Shown: positions 8,959-17,329 of the stretch, in pieces
Position numbering within the stretch: position 1 is the first letter of the stretch
Layout: every line of letters starts with the position of its first letter
Origin: Alphaproteobacteria bacterium
Lineage (GTDB): Bacteria; Pseudomonadota; Alphaproteobacteria; Reyranellales; Reyranellaceae
Assembly (NCBI GenBank): GCA_017308235.1
Contig: JAFKFL010000029.1
Span: forward strand, 31,885-95,884
Reading direction: 5' to 3'
Length of the DNA stretch: 64,000 nt
Position numbers and translations under genes: made by a program
The notes under the pieces: model-generated
Databases searched by the model: none
What the model was told of the DNA's origin: nothing
The model's input: the letters and a program-made list of their open reading frames with translations, nothing else

Positions 8959-10146
8959 TTACTCGGCGGCTTTGGCTGCGGTGAACGACTGCGCTGCCTT
9001 GTCGAGGATCGCGAGGCCTTCATCGAGGGCAGCCTTGTCGGCGATCAGTGCCGGGAAGATGCGGATCACGTTCTCGCCCGCGATCGGCACCAAGAGTCCC
9101 AGCGACATGAGGCGATCGACCATCTCACCTGCCGGGACGACGCAACGCAGCCCTTGCAAAAAGCCGGTCCCGCGCGCCTCGTCGAACACCTTCGGGTGTT
9201 TCTTCACCAGCGCCTCGAGCTGGCTCCTGAGGTACTTGCCGCGCTCGTGCACGCCATCGATGAAGCCCGGCTTCAGCAACTCGTCGAGCACGGCGTTGGC
9301 AACGCCGGTGGCCAGCGGATTGCCGCCGTAGGTCGAGCCGTGCGTGCCCGGCACCATGCCGGCTGCCGCCTTCTCGGTTGCCATGAAGGCGCCGATCGGG
9401 AAGCCACCGCCCATGCCCTTGGCGACCGCCATGACATCGGGCGCCACACCTGACCATTCATAGGCGAAGAGCTTGCCGGTTCGGCCGAAACCCGTGTGGA
9501 TCTCGTCGTAGAACAGCAGCAGGCCGAATTCGTCGCACATCGCACGCAACGCCTTCAGGAACTCCGGCGTCGTCTCGCGAATACCGCCTTCGCCCTGGAT
9601 CGGCTCGACCAGGATGCCGGCCGTCTCGTCGTCGATCATATCGCGCACGACGTTGGCGTTGTTGAGCGGCGCGTGGCGATAGCCCGCCGCCGGCGGGCCA
9701 AAGCCCTCGAGGTATTTCTCGTTACCGGTGGCGGCGAGCGCGTTCAGCAAGCGGCCGTGGAAGGCCGCCTGGAAGCAGATGATCTTGTAGCGCTGCGGCT
9801 TGCCGTTCACGTACTGATATTTGCGAATCAGCTTGATGCCGCCCTCGATCGCCTCCGCACCGGAATTGCAGAAGAACATCGTGTCGGCGAAGGTGAGGTC
9901 GGCCAGCCGTTGCGCGAGCTTCTCGCCGTTCCCGACCCGGTAGAGGTTGGAGGTGTGCCATAGCTTGGCACCCTGTTCGGCAAGCGCCTTCACGAGCGCC
10001 GGATGGCAGTGGCCCAGCGCGTTCACGGCGATGCCGGAGGTAAAGTCGACATAACGTCGGCCGTCCGTCGCGTAGAGATAGTTGCCCTCTCCGCGTTCGA
10101 ACACGACGTCCTTGCGACCGTACGTCGGCATCACAGCCGTAATCAC
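8959..10146 (-). CDS. argD: Acetylornithine aminotransferase
   Basis: PLP class III aminotransferase converting N-acetylglutamate semialdehyde to N-acetylornithine; related enzymes also use succinyldiaminopimelate. Landmarks: TDGRRYVDFTSGIAVNALGHCHP, NSGAEAIEGGIKL, LLFYDEIHTGFGRTGKLFAYE, and the PLP lysine in MAVAKGMGGGFPIGA. The GTG at 10146 is chosen because GGAGGA lies 8 bases upstream; it gives 395 residues starting MITAVMPTYGR. An in-frame ATG six codons earlier overlaps that Shine-Dalgarno. First gene of argD-argF-hslO, with a promoter and terminator-like hairpin in its leader. Confidence 0.94.
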   Translation of the reverse strand: MITAVMPTYGRKDVVFERGEGNYLYATDGRRYVDFTSGIAVNALGHCHPALVKALAEQGAKLWHTSNLYRVGNGEKLAQRLADLTFADTMFFCNSGAEAIEGGIKLIRKYQYVNGKPQRYKIICFQAAFHGRLLNALAATGNEKYLEGFGPPAAGYRHAPLNNANVVRDMIDDETAGILVEPIQGEGGIRETTPEFLKALRAMCDEFGLLLFYDEIHTGFGRTGKLFAYEWSGVAPDVMAVAKGMGGGFPIGAFMATEKAAAGMVPGTHGSTYGGNPLATGVANAVLDELLKPGFIDGVHERGKYLRSQLEALVKKHPKVFDEARGTGFLQGLRCVVPAGEMVDRLMSLGLLVPIAGENVIRIFPALIADKAALDEGLAILDKAAQSFTAAKAAE

Positions 10147-10163
10147 AGCTAGGTCCTCCATCA

Positions 10164-10200
10164 AAAGTAAAAAGCCCCGCCAAGCCGGCGATTCCGGGCT
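10164..10200 (-). terminator. Terminator-like hairpin in the argD leader (attenuator candidate)
   Basis: On the minus strand the leader forms AGCCC/GGGCT (10200-10196 with 10177-10173), enclosing CGCC/GGCG. The stem is followed directly by T5-A-C-T4 (10172-10164). That is an intrinsic terminator shape, placed between the argD promoter and its start codon. No minus-strand gene upstream needs terminating. An upstream AACCGG could pair with CCGGCTT inside the stem as an antiterminator. This suggests attenuation, which is inference. Confidence 0.5.
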
Positions 10201-10229
10201 GGAAACACCGGTTTTGACGAGGATAGGCC

Positions 10230-10258
10230 ACTATCAGGCGGGGGTCGGGACGTGTCAA
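10230..10258 (-). promoter_or_regulatory. Promoter for argD-argF-hslO
   Basis: Read on the minus strand there is a perfect -35 TTGACA (10258-10253), a 17-base spacer and a -10-like GATAGT (10235-10230, four of six consensus bases). Transcription would start near 10223, giving a leader of about 77 bases before argD. Confidence 0.5.
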
Positions 10259-10341
10259 CTTTGGCGCACCCGGCCCGTCTCTCCGCCTTGAGGGGCCGAA
10301 AACCCTCTGCTAGGAGACCCGCAACCCCTCAAGATCATGAC

Positions 10342-12099
10342 ATGACCCTGATTCCCACCCGCAACCGCCAGCTTGCCTTGCGTCGCGCCGACTTCCGATC
10401 GGTGCCCGAAATGCTGGACTATGCCGCGCGCGGAGAAACGGGTGTCACCTTCTATAATGCGCGCGGCGAGCGGCTGTCGGACCTTGCGTGGCGAGAGGTG
10501 CGCGAACGCGCTCAGGTTACGGCCCGCAAGCTAATCGGCGCGGGCTTCGCGCGCGGCGATAGACTCCTTATCACTGCCGATACCTGGCCGGGCTTCTTCG
10601 ACGCTTTCTTTGGCGCCCAATACGCCGGTTTGCTGCCGGTGCCGGTGTCGATCCCGGTCGGAATCGGCGGCAAGGAGGCCTACCTCGACCAACTCCGTCG
10701 CCAGCTAGCAGCCTCGGGGGCGGTCGCGGCCGTGGGCATCGACGATCTTGCCGGTTTTCTGGCCGAGGCGGCCAGGGAGTTTCCGGCCTTGCGCCTGCAT
10801 GGGGGCATAGGGGTCATCGAAGCCCTGCCGGAAAAGCCGGTCGAATTGCGGCCGCTGGGTCCCTCCGATCATTGCTACGTACAGTTCTCGTCCGGCAGCA
10901 CGCGTCACCCGCACGGAATCCAGATTACTCAAGCTGCCTTGATGGCCAATCTCGCGGGCATCACCGGCCCAGCTGGCCTCGACGTCAGGCTGGGCGATCG
11001 GGCGGTGAGCTGGCTGCCGCTTTATCACGACATGGGATTGATCGGCTTCCTGATGGCGCCGCTCGCCACACAGATGTCGATCGACTACCTGACGCCGCGC
11101 GACTTCGCTCGCCGGCCGATGCAGTGGCTGAACCTCATCTCGCGCAATCGCGCGACGATCGCCTACAGCCCGAGCTTCGGCTACGACCTCGCCACGCGCC
11201 GTGGCGCCCTGCAGGCGCCGGACGATCTCGATCTCTCGAGCTGGCGCGTGGCCGGGATTGGCGGTGACATGGTGCGTCCCGATGTGCTCGACCGCTTCGT
11301 CGACGCCTTTGCTTCCAAAGGATTTGATCGCTCTGCTTTCCTGCCGAGCTACGGCATGGCCGAGGTCTGCCTCGCGATCACTTTCTGTGCTCACGGAACC
11401 GGCGCGCGAACCGATTCGGTGGAGCGCGCGGCCCTCGGCGGGGATCAGCGCGCCACACCCGCGACCGATCCGCAAGACGAGCAGGGTGCACGGCGCTTCG
11501 TGATCTGCGGCAGAGTCCTGCCGGGGCATCGGCTCGAGGTGCGCGACGAAACGGGCAAAGTGCGGGCCGACCGGGAGATCGGCCGCATCTTCGTGCGTGG
11601 CCCCAGCATTATGCCGGGCTATCTCGACGACCCCGAAGCGACACGCGATGTGCTGTCTGCCGACGGTTGGCTGGACACCGGCGACCTCGGCTATCTGTTG
11701 AATGGCGAGGTCGTCGTCACCGGTCGGGCCAAGGACCTGATCATCGTCAATGGTCGCAACGTCTGGCCGCAGGACATCGAATGGGCAATCGAGACCAAGC
11801 GCGTGGTCAAGGGCGGCGACTCGGCGGCTTTCTCGGTCGAGACGACCGAGGGCGAACGGGTGGTCGTGGCGGTTCTCGCCCGTGTTGCGAGTGACGATGC
11901 GCGCACCGCGCTTGCCCGTGATGTCGCCGGTGCGGTCCGCGAAGCCGTCGCCGTCGACTGTGACGTTGTACTGGTGCCGCCGACGCTCGGCCTGCCGATG
12001 ACGTCGTCGGGCAAGCTTTCGCGGTCGCGGACCAAAGCCAACTATCTCGCCGGTCTTTACGCGTCCGCCGCTTTTTCCTCCAAGCCTGCCGCGGCCTGA
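10342..12099 (+). CDS. Fatty acyl-AMP ligase / acyl-ACP synthetase of the ceramide locus
   Basis: 585 residues from the ATG at 10342. Adenylate-forming enzyme of the fatty acyl-AMP ligase type: P-loop VQFSSGSTRHPHGIQIT, WLPLYHDMGLIGFLMAPL, LPSYGMAEVCLAITF, WLDTGDLGYLLNGEVVVTGR and RAKDLIIVNGRNVWPQDIE. FAALs load acyl chains onto carrier proteins rather than CoA. It is followed by an epimerase-like gene, an acyl carrier protein and serine palmitoyltransferase, the same set known for Caulobacter ceramide synthesis, where an acyl-ACP synthetase charges the dedicated ACP. The role is inferred from family plus context. Confidence 0.85.
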   Translation: MTLIPTRNRQLALRRADFRSVPEMLDYAARGETGVTFYNARGERLSDLAWREVRERAQVTARKLIGAGFARGDRLLITADTWPGFFDAFFGAQYAGLLPVPVSIPVGIGGKEAYLDQLRRQLAASGAVAAVGIDDLAGFLAEAAREFPALRLHGGIGVIEALPEKPVELRPLGPSDHCYVQFSSGSTRHPHGIQITQAALMANLAGITGPAGLDVRLGDRAVSWLPLYHDMGLIGFLMAPLATQMSIDYLTPRDFARRPMQWLNLISRNRATIAYSPSFGYDLATRRGALQAPDDLDLSSWRVAGIGGDMVRPDVLDRFVDAFASKGFDRSAFLPSYGMAEVCLAITFCAHGTGARTDSVERAALGGDQRATPATDPQDEQGARRFVICGRVLPGHRLEVRDETGKVRADREIGRIFVRGPSIMPGYLDDPEATRDVLSADGWLDTGDLGYLLNGEVVVTGRAKDLIIVNGRNVWPQDIEWAIETKRVVKGGDSAAFSVETTEGERVVVAVLARVASDDARTALARDVAGAVREAVAVDCDVVLVPPTLGLPMTSSGKLSRSRTKANYLAGLYASAAFSSKPAAA

Positions 12100-12107
12100 G
12101 AGCCAAG

Positions 12108-13037
12108 GTGCAGAAGCGGATCGCGGTCACCGGTGCCACCGGCTTCGTCGGACCGCATCTGATCGCGGCTCTGGCCCGACGCGGCTGGAGTCTTCGACTG
12201 CTGATCCGCCGATGGTCGCCCTTGCCGCCGATGGCGGGGGTGGATGCTGAAGTCGTCTGGGGTGACCTGGCGGACGAAGCGGCGCTACGCGCCCTCGTCA
12301 CCGGAGTCGATGCGGTGATCCATCTTGCCGGCCTCATCAAGGCCCGGAGGCAAGAGGACTTCGCGTTGATAAATCGGGACGCCACGGCGCGGCTGTCGGC
12401 GCTGGCGCCGGACACACCTTTTATCTTTCTCTCATCGCTGGCAGCCCGCGAGCCGCATCTCTCGCCCTATGCCGCCAGCAAACACGCCGCCGAGGAGGTG
12501 CTTTCCTCCCAGCGCTCCGGCCCCTGGCTCGCCCTGCGGGCGCCCGCCGTCTATGGGCCCGGCGACCGGGAAACCCTGGCTTATTTTCGCTCGGCCCGAT
12601 GGGGCGTCGCCTTGCAGCCCGCCGTTCCGGGAGCCTGCCTGTCGCTGATCCATGTCGCCGATCTCGCCGAAGCGCTGGCTCTGGCCGTCGAGCGGCAGGT
12701 TGCGGCTGAAGTCTACGAGATCGATGACGGGTGCGACGGTGGCTACAGCTACGCGGACATGGCCAAGGCCGCGGGCCATGCGCTCGGCCGCGATGAGCGG
12801 TCCGTCAGTATTCCCCGCATTGTGATTATGGCTATTGCCGCGGCCAATGAGGTGATCCAGTCGATGGGTGGCCCAGTCAAAATCCTTACACAAAATAAGG
12901 TGAATGAGATCTTCCACCCCGACTGGGTGGTTCGTGACCGTCGGTTCGCCACGGCTACCGGCTTTGCTCCGCGCTTCGATCTTGGGACTGGGTTTGGCAA
13001 CACGATCTCGTGGTATCGCGCCCAGAAGTGGCTCTAG
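12108..13037 (+). CDS. cerR: NAD(P)-dependent epimerase-fold protein, probable ceramide reductase
   Basis: 309 residues from a GTG at 12108, 8 bases after the ligase gene. Extended SDR/epimerase fold: nucleotide loop VTGATGFVGPHLIAAL, AVIHLAGLIKARRQ, FIFLSSLAAREPHLSPYAASKHAAEE (Tyr-x3-Lys active site) and LRAPAVYGPGDRE. In the Caulobacter ceramide locus, CerR belongs to this fold and reduces the 3-keto group after N-acylation. Position between the acyl-ACP ligase and the acp-spt pair supports the same role here. Fold is certain; the specific reaction is inferred. Confidence 0.75.
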   Translation: MQKRIAVTGATGFVGPHLIAALARRGWSLRLLIRRWSPLPPMAGVDAEVVWGDLADEAALRALVTGVDAVIHLAGLIKARRQEDFALINRDATARLSALAPDTPFIFLSSLAAREPHLSPYAASKHAAEEVLSSQRSGPWLALRAPAVYGPGDRETLAYFRSARWGVALQPAVPGACLSLIHVADLAEALALAVERQVAAEVYEIDDGCDGGYSYADMAKAAGHALGRDERSVSIPRIVIMAIAAANEVIQSMGGPVKILTQNKVNEIFHPDWVVRDRRFATATGFAPRFDLGTGFGNTISWYRAQKWL

Positions 13038-13042
13038 GGGCT

Positions 13043-13074
13043 GTGAAACAGACGGTAACAATTTGTTATTTCAC
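13043..13074. promoter_or_regulatory. AT-rich nested inverted repeat before the acp-spt pair
   Basis: A perfect palindrome TAACAA-T-TTGTTA (13056-13068) is enclosed by GTGAAA (13043-13048) and TTTCAC (13069-13074). It lies in the 67-base gap between cerR and acp and is unusually AT-rich for this genome. It could be a regulator operator, a promoter element or an RNA hairpin. Confidence 0.4.
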
Positions 13075-13104
13075 AAGGAATCGCCTTTTCTGCCACAAGG
13101 CCCC

Positions 13105-13458
13105 ATGTCCGATATCCAAAATCAGAACGGGGAACTCCTCTTGCGCACCGCCCAAAACATGATCGTCGAGAACGACGACGTTGCCGATACCCTTGTCCTG
13201 CGTCGCCCGCCCGCGCGCGCCGAAGTCATGGCCGAGATTTGCCGCCAGCTTGAGCCGTTCCAGGCCGACGATGGACGGGCGATCACTGGCGCGACCGTCA
13301 TCTCCAAGGACCTGTCGATCGATTCGCTCGCCGTGATGGACATGGTGATGGATCTCGAAGACCAGTTCGACGTTTCGATTCCGATGAATGTCGTGGCGGA
13401 AATCCAGACGGTGGACGAGCTGGCCGACACGATCCTAGCGCTGAGCGCGCGCCGCTAA
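13105..13458 (+). CDS. Acyl carrier protein of the ceramide locus
   Basis: 117 residues from the ATG at 13105, longer than a housekeeping ACP (about 78) because of about 35 extra N-terminal residues. The phosphopantetheine site is the Ser in KDLSIDSLAVMDMVMDLEDQ, followed by the helix-2-like acidic stretch and VDELADTILAL. It sits 14 bases before serine palmitoyltransferase. In Caulobacter a dedicated ACP is required for ceramide synthesis and is thought to present the acyl chain to the condensing enzyme. That role here is inferred from synteny. Confidence 0.88.
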   Translation: MSDIQNQNGELLLRTAQNMIVENDDVADTLVLRRPPARAEVMAEICRQLEPFQADDGRAITGATVISKDLSIDSLAVMDMVMDLEDQFDVSIPMNVVAEIQTVDELADTILALSARR

Positions 13459-13472
13459 CTTCCAAAGTTCCC

Positions 13473-14696
13473 ATGGGTCTATTTGACCGCCACGCCGGCT
13501 TGCTGGATGCCTATCGTGACGTCCGTACGACCGGCGCCGACCCGTTCCAGATTCGCATGGAGCGGGTCCTTTCGCCGACCGAAGCCATCATCAATGGCAA
13601 GAAGACGCTGCTGGTCGGCACCAACAACTACTTTGGCCTGACGTTCGACCCGTCGTGCATGGAAGCCGCGATCGAGGCGATCCGCGCAGAGGGTACCGGC
13701 ACCACGGGCTCACGCATCGCCAACGGCAGCTACAGCGAGCATGTGGCGCTGGAACAGGAGATCGCCGAGTTCTACGGCAAAAAGCATTGCATGGTCTTCA
13801 CGACCGGCTATCAGGCCAATCTCGGCATAATCGCCACGCTGGTTGGGCCGGATGACTTTCTGCTGATCGACGCCGACAGCCACGCCTCGATCTACGATGC
13901 CTGCAAGCAGACCCAGGCCGAGGTGGTGCGCTTCAAGCACAACGATCCGTCGAGCCTCGATGCGCGCTTGCGCCGGCTGGGCGACAAGCCCGGCAACCGG
14001 CTGGTCGTGCTGGAAGGCATCTATTCCATGCTGGGCGACAGCGCGCCGCTCAAGGAATTCGTCGCCGTCTGCAAGAAGTACAATGCCTACGTTTTGATCG
14101 ACGAGGCCCATTCGCTGGGTGCCTTGGGCGAACATGGCCGCGGCCTCTGCGAATCGACGGGCGTATTGGACGATTGTCACTTCGTCGTTGGCACCTTCTC
14201 CAAGACGCTGGGCGCGATCGGCGGTTACTGCGTCTCGGATGATCCGGACTTCGACATCCTGCGCGTCACGACCCGGTCCTACATGTTCACCGCCTCGCTG
14301 CCGCCGTCGATCGTGGCCTCGGTCCGACAGGCGCTCCGGATCGTGAAGGCGCAGCCGGAGTTGCGCACCAAGCTCTGGGACAATGTCGCCGCGCTCTACG
14401 ACGGCCTGGCGGCGAAGGGGTTCAAGCTGGGTCCGGAGCACGGGCCGGTGGTAGGGGTTCATCTCCCGGATCGCATGATGGCCATCGGCTTTTGGCGGGC
14501 GATGCTCGACGCCGGCATCTATGTGAATGTCGCCGTGCCGCCAGCCACGCCCAACGGGGTGTCGTTGCTGCGCTGCTCGGTCTCCGCGGCGCACACGAAA
14601 GAGCAGCTCGATCACATGATTGAGGTCATGGCAGGCATCGGGCGCCAGCTCGGCGTTCTTTCAGGCCCGACATTGCGTGTCGTCAGCAGCCGCTGA
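13473..14696 (+). CDS. spt: Serine palmitoyltransferase (alpha-oxoamine synthase)
   Basis: 407-residue PLP enzyme. Alpha-oxoamine synthase landmarks: GTNNYFGLTFDP, GTGTTGSRIANGSYSEHVALE, the PLP-ring His in DADSHASIYDAC, DEAHSLGALGEHGRG and the PLP lysine K244 in GTFSKTLGAIGGY. The family covers serine palmitoyltransferase, AONS, KBL and ALAS. The adjoining ACP, acyl-ACP ligase and CerR-like gene, and the lack of biotin genes, favour condensation of serine with an acyl thioester to 3-ketosphinganine, the first step of sphingolipid synthesis. Confidence 0.85.
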   Translation: MGLFDRHAGLLDAYRDVRTTGADPFQIRMERVLSPTEAIINGKKTLLVGTNNYFGLTFDPSCMEAAIEAIRAEGTGTTGSRIANGSYSEHVALEQEIAEFYGKKHCMVFTTGYQANLGIIATLVGPDDFLLIDADSHASIYDACKQTQAEVVRFKHNDPSSLDARLRRLGDKPGNRLVVLEGIYSMLGDSAPLKEFVAVCKKYNAYVLIDEAHSLGALGEHGRGLCESTGVLDDCHFVVGTFSKTLGAIGGYCVSDDPDFDILRVTTRSYMFTASLPPSIVASVRQALRIVKAQPELRTKLWDNVAALYDGLAAKGFKLGPEHGPVVGVHLPDRMMAIGFWRAMLDAGIYVNVAVPPATPNGVSLLRCSVSAAHTKEQLDHMIEVMAGIGRQLGVLSGPTLRVVSSR

Positions 14697-14710
14697 CGCC
14701 GCTTCAGGTG

Positions 14711-15745
14711 TCAGGGGAGGCCAGCGCTAAAATCATCAGAGATCGCGCGACGGAGCTCTCGCGGCGTCACGCCATACTTGGCGCGAAAGCGGCTCGTGAA
14801 ATAGGCATGGTTGTTGAAACCGGCATCGAAGGCGATGCGTCCGATGGAGAGGTGCCGCAGGTTGGCCTGCAAGAGGCGGTCCCGGCACAGAGCCAGGCGC
14901 TCGTCGAGAAGCCGTTGGGACACCGATTGGCCCGATGCGTGTAGCAGCTTGTTCATGTAGCTGACGGAGATGCCGTTGGCGCTCGCCACGGCCAGCGGCG
15001 ACAACGTCGGGTCGCATAGATGCGATCTCAGGTATTCGACGATCCGGTTGCGCATCATCTCACGATGGCTTCCGTCCGCTGGCTCGTCTTTGCCCTGTTC
15101 TCGGTCGAGTGCGAAGACGACCAGGTCGAGGATCATCTCGGCCAGGCGACGCCCGAAAGGATCGCCCGCCGGCGGCGGCGGGAGGCTGCCGTCGAAGAAA
15201 CCGGCGACCATGTTCCAGATCGTTGCATTCACATGCGCGCTCTGCCGATGCGCCGCTCCGCACAGGCTCTCGCTATTCTTGACTCGGCTCCGGATCAGGT
15301 CGGCGGGGATCTTCACGGTCACATTGGCGAAGTCGTCTTCGCACGACGCCCGATAGGGCTCCGTGCAAAGCACCATGGTCGAGGTGAACTTCGACATCGT
15401 GCTATCGCGTCCAAACTGCTCCCATCGCATAACGCCGCGTCTTGGGATCAGGAAGATGAATTGCTCTGACTGGTCGAATTTCGTGTGAAACCGCGTGCGC
15501 TCGACCTGCTGCCGGTCGGCCTCGAACGTTGTTATCTGAAGAAAATCGAGCTGAATCTCGTCCAGCTTGCCGTGGAAATGGGACTTGTCGATCCGATAGG
15601 CATCCATCGGATAGTAGACCTCGCAAAGAAACTCGCGCCACCGCGAGGCGACGTTGAGAGTCTCATTGGACGAGATCGAGAAGCGGCGCTGCGCGTCCGT
15701 CGCGCGCCACTCGGTAATTGCAGAGGACACCGGCAAGCCCTCCAT
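14711..15745 (-). CDS. AraC-family transcriptional regulator
   Basis: 344 residues with the AraC_binding_2-type N-terminal domain (FSISSNETLNVASRWREFL onward) and a C-terminal AraC DNA-binding domain of two helix-turn-helix units (LSPLAVASANGISVSYMNKLLH and LSIGRIAFDAGFNNHAYFTSRFRAKYG). The ATG at 15745 is chosen; a GTG at 15763 and a longer in-frame start at 15847 are possible. It is divergent from the Liv-type transporter and dimethylformamidase operon (from 16028), so it is the likely activator of that cassette. Proteins of this subfamily often control amide and nitrile utilisation. Confidence 0.85.
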   Translation of the reverse strand: MEGLPVSSAITEWRATDAQRRFSISSNETLNVASRWREFLCEVYYPMDAYRIDKSHFHGKLDEIQLDFLQITTFEADRQQVERTRFHTKFDQSEQFIFLIPRRGVMRWEQFGRDSTMSKFTSTMVLCTEPYRASCEDDFANVTVKIPADLIRSRVKNSESLCGAAHRQSAHVNATIWNMVAGFFDGSLPPPPAGDPFGRRLAEMILDLVVFALDREQGKDEPADGSHREMMRNRIVEYLRSHLCDPTLSPLAVASANGISVSYMNKLLHASGQSVSQRLLDERLALCRDRLLQANLRHLSIGRIAFDAGFNNHAYFTSRFRAKYGVTPRELRRAISDDFSAGLP

Positions 15746-16027
15746 GCCAGCGACGTCGCTCACGCTGCGCTTTTTTAAACGATGCCACCTATGCCGTAGG
15801 GGGACAAGAGATATGCGAGGTGCAGTGCCGCCGCTGCGGAAGTGCATGGCTTACGAACCGAGAGCGCGTCGGAATTGCACCCCGTCGGCTTTCGACTACC
15901 AACCAGCCGCCCAATTCGTCGTTTGTGGCGCGCCTGGTGATAGTTTTTGTCTCCTGACAGAACAAACCGTCTTTCTGCTCGGTGATAGCGTCGGTCACTA
16001 AGAAGAAATCGCCTCCGGGAGGGACGC

Positions 16028-17299
16028 ATGACTGACGTGGTCATATCGAGAAAGCGCCGTGGCGTGCTCAAGGGTCTGGCCGGCGCGGTAGCGGCACCCT
16101 GGGTGGCGCCGGCTCTGGCGCAATCCAACAAGCCAATCAACTTTGCCATCGTGGCGGCGCAAAGCGGTCCGGTCGGTGTCGCCGATCATGCCGACTACAT
16201 CAACGGCGCCCGATTGGCGGTGAAGGAGATCAATGCCGCGGGTGGCGTGCGCGGACGCGAGATCAAGATCCAGCTCTACGACATCGACCTGCTGACGCCG
16301 GAGGGCACGCAAGCCGCCTTCCGCAAGGTCGTCGATGCCAAGCCGCATGCCGTCGGCTGCGCCTTCACACTGATCACCACACCCGGTTTCGAGGTGATCA
16401 GCAACCACAAGGCGCCCTACCTCCATGGCGAGACCAAGGAAGAGGCGGTCAATCTGGTCAAAGGAGACCCGAAGAAATACGGCCATATCTTCCAGGTCGA
16501 TCCGCCGGAGGTCTACTACGGCAAGATGTTTCCGTTGTTCCTCGAGCAGCTCGCCGCCACGGGTGCGTGGAAGCCGATCAACAACAAGGTCCACGTCGTC
16601 CGCGAGCAGCTCGGCTACAACATGACGATCGCCCGCGAGGTGGTCGACGCCCTCAAGAAGAGCAAGTTCGAGCTCGCCAAGATCACCGACATCCGTGCGC
16701 CGGTGCAGGATTGGGGTTCGGTCATTCAGGAGCTGAAGGCGACCGGTGCGGGCACGATCATGATCGACCATTGGATGGGCGCCGAAGAGGCGGCGTTCTG
16801 CCAGCAATTCGTTGCCGATCCCATACCCGGTGCGCTGGTCTACCTGCAGTACGGTCCCTCGCAGCCGGAGTTCCTCAACCTCGCCGGCAGCGCCGCCGAA
16901 GGCTTCGTCTGGTCGACGGTCTTAGGCGTCTACAACGATGCGCAGGGTGCAGAGTTTCGCAAGAAATACGCGGCCGCATACCCGGGCATCATCGGCCTCT
17001 GCTACACCGGCTCCGCCTACGATACGTTGCAGATGCTGAAGAATGCCTGGACCGCGGCCGAGCCGGAGGATTTCGCGGCCGCCTGCACCTATTTACGTAC
17101 CCATACCTATCGCGGCGTCGATGGCGCGGTCGATCTCAACAACGAATATCAAGCCGCGCTGCACTATCCGATGCAAACGCAGGACTTGAACAAGGGAATG
17201 GCCCAGCTGTTCTTCCAGGTTCAGGACGGCCAGCACAAGATCATCCAGCCCGATGCGCTTGCCGAGGTGAAATACCGTTCGGTTCCCTGGAAAGTTTGA
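16028..17299 (+). CDS. Liv-type ABC transporter substrate-binding protein
   Basis: 423 residues with a twin-arginine-type signal (K-R-R-G-V-L-K-G-L-A-G ... A-L-A-Q) and then the type I periplasmic binding fold: PINFAIVAAQSGPVGVAD, YINGARLAVKEINAAGGVRGREIKI, LLTPEGTQAAFRKVVD. This class (Peripla_BP_6, including amide/urea-binding proteins) feeds Liv-type permeases. A GGGAGGG Shine-Dalgarno precedes the ATG. It heads an operon with two ATPases, two permeases and a dimethylformamidase, so the ligand is probably a small amide; this is inference. Confidence 0.88.
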   Translation: MTDVVISRKRRGVLKGLAGAVAAPWVAPALAQSNKPINFAIVAAQSGPVGVADHADYINGARLAVKEINAAGGVRGREIKIQLYDIDLLTPEGTQAAFRKVVDAKPHAVGCAFTLITTPGFEVISNHKAPYLHGETKEEAVNLVKGDPKKYGHIFQVDPPEVYYGKMFPLFLEQLAATGAWKPINNKVHVVREQLGYNMTIAREVVDALKKSKFELAKITDIRAPVQDWGSVIQELKATGAGTIMIDHWMGAEEAAFCQQFVADPIPGALVYLQYGPSQPEFLNLAGSAAEGFVWSTVLGVYNDAQGAEFRKKYAAAYPGIIGLCYTGSAYDTLQMLKNAWTAAEPEDFAAACTYLRTHTYRGVDGAVDLNNEYQAALHYPMQTQDLNKGMAQLFFQVQDGQHKIIQPDALAEVKYRSVPWKV

Positions 17300-17329
17300 T
17301 GCCGCGTTGCGCGTTGGTGGGGGGTAATC

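Noticed and set aside
13473..14696. Reading the alpha-oxoamine synthase as biotin gene bioF or as kbl
   Set aside because: No bio or tdh genes are nearby, and the ACP, acyl-AMP ligase and CerR-like neighbours fit ceramide synthesis better.
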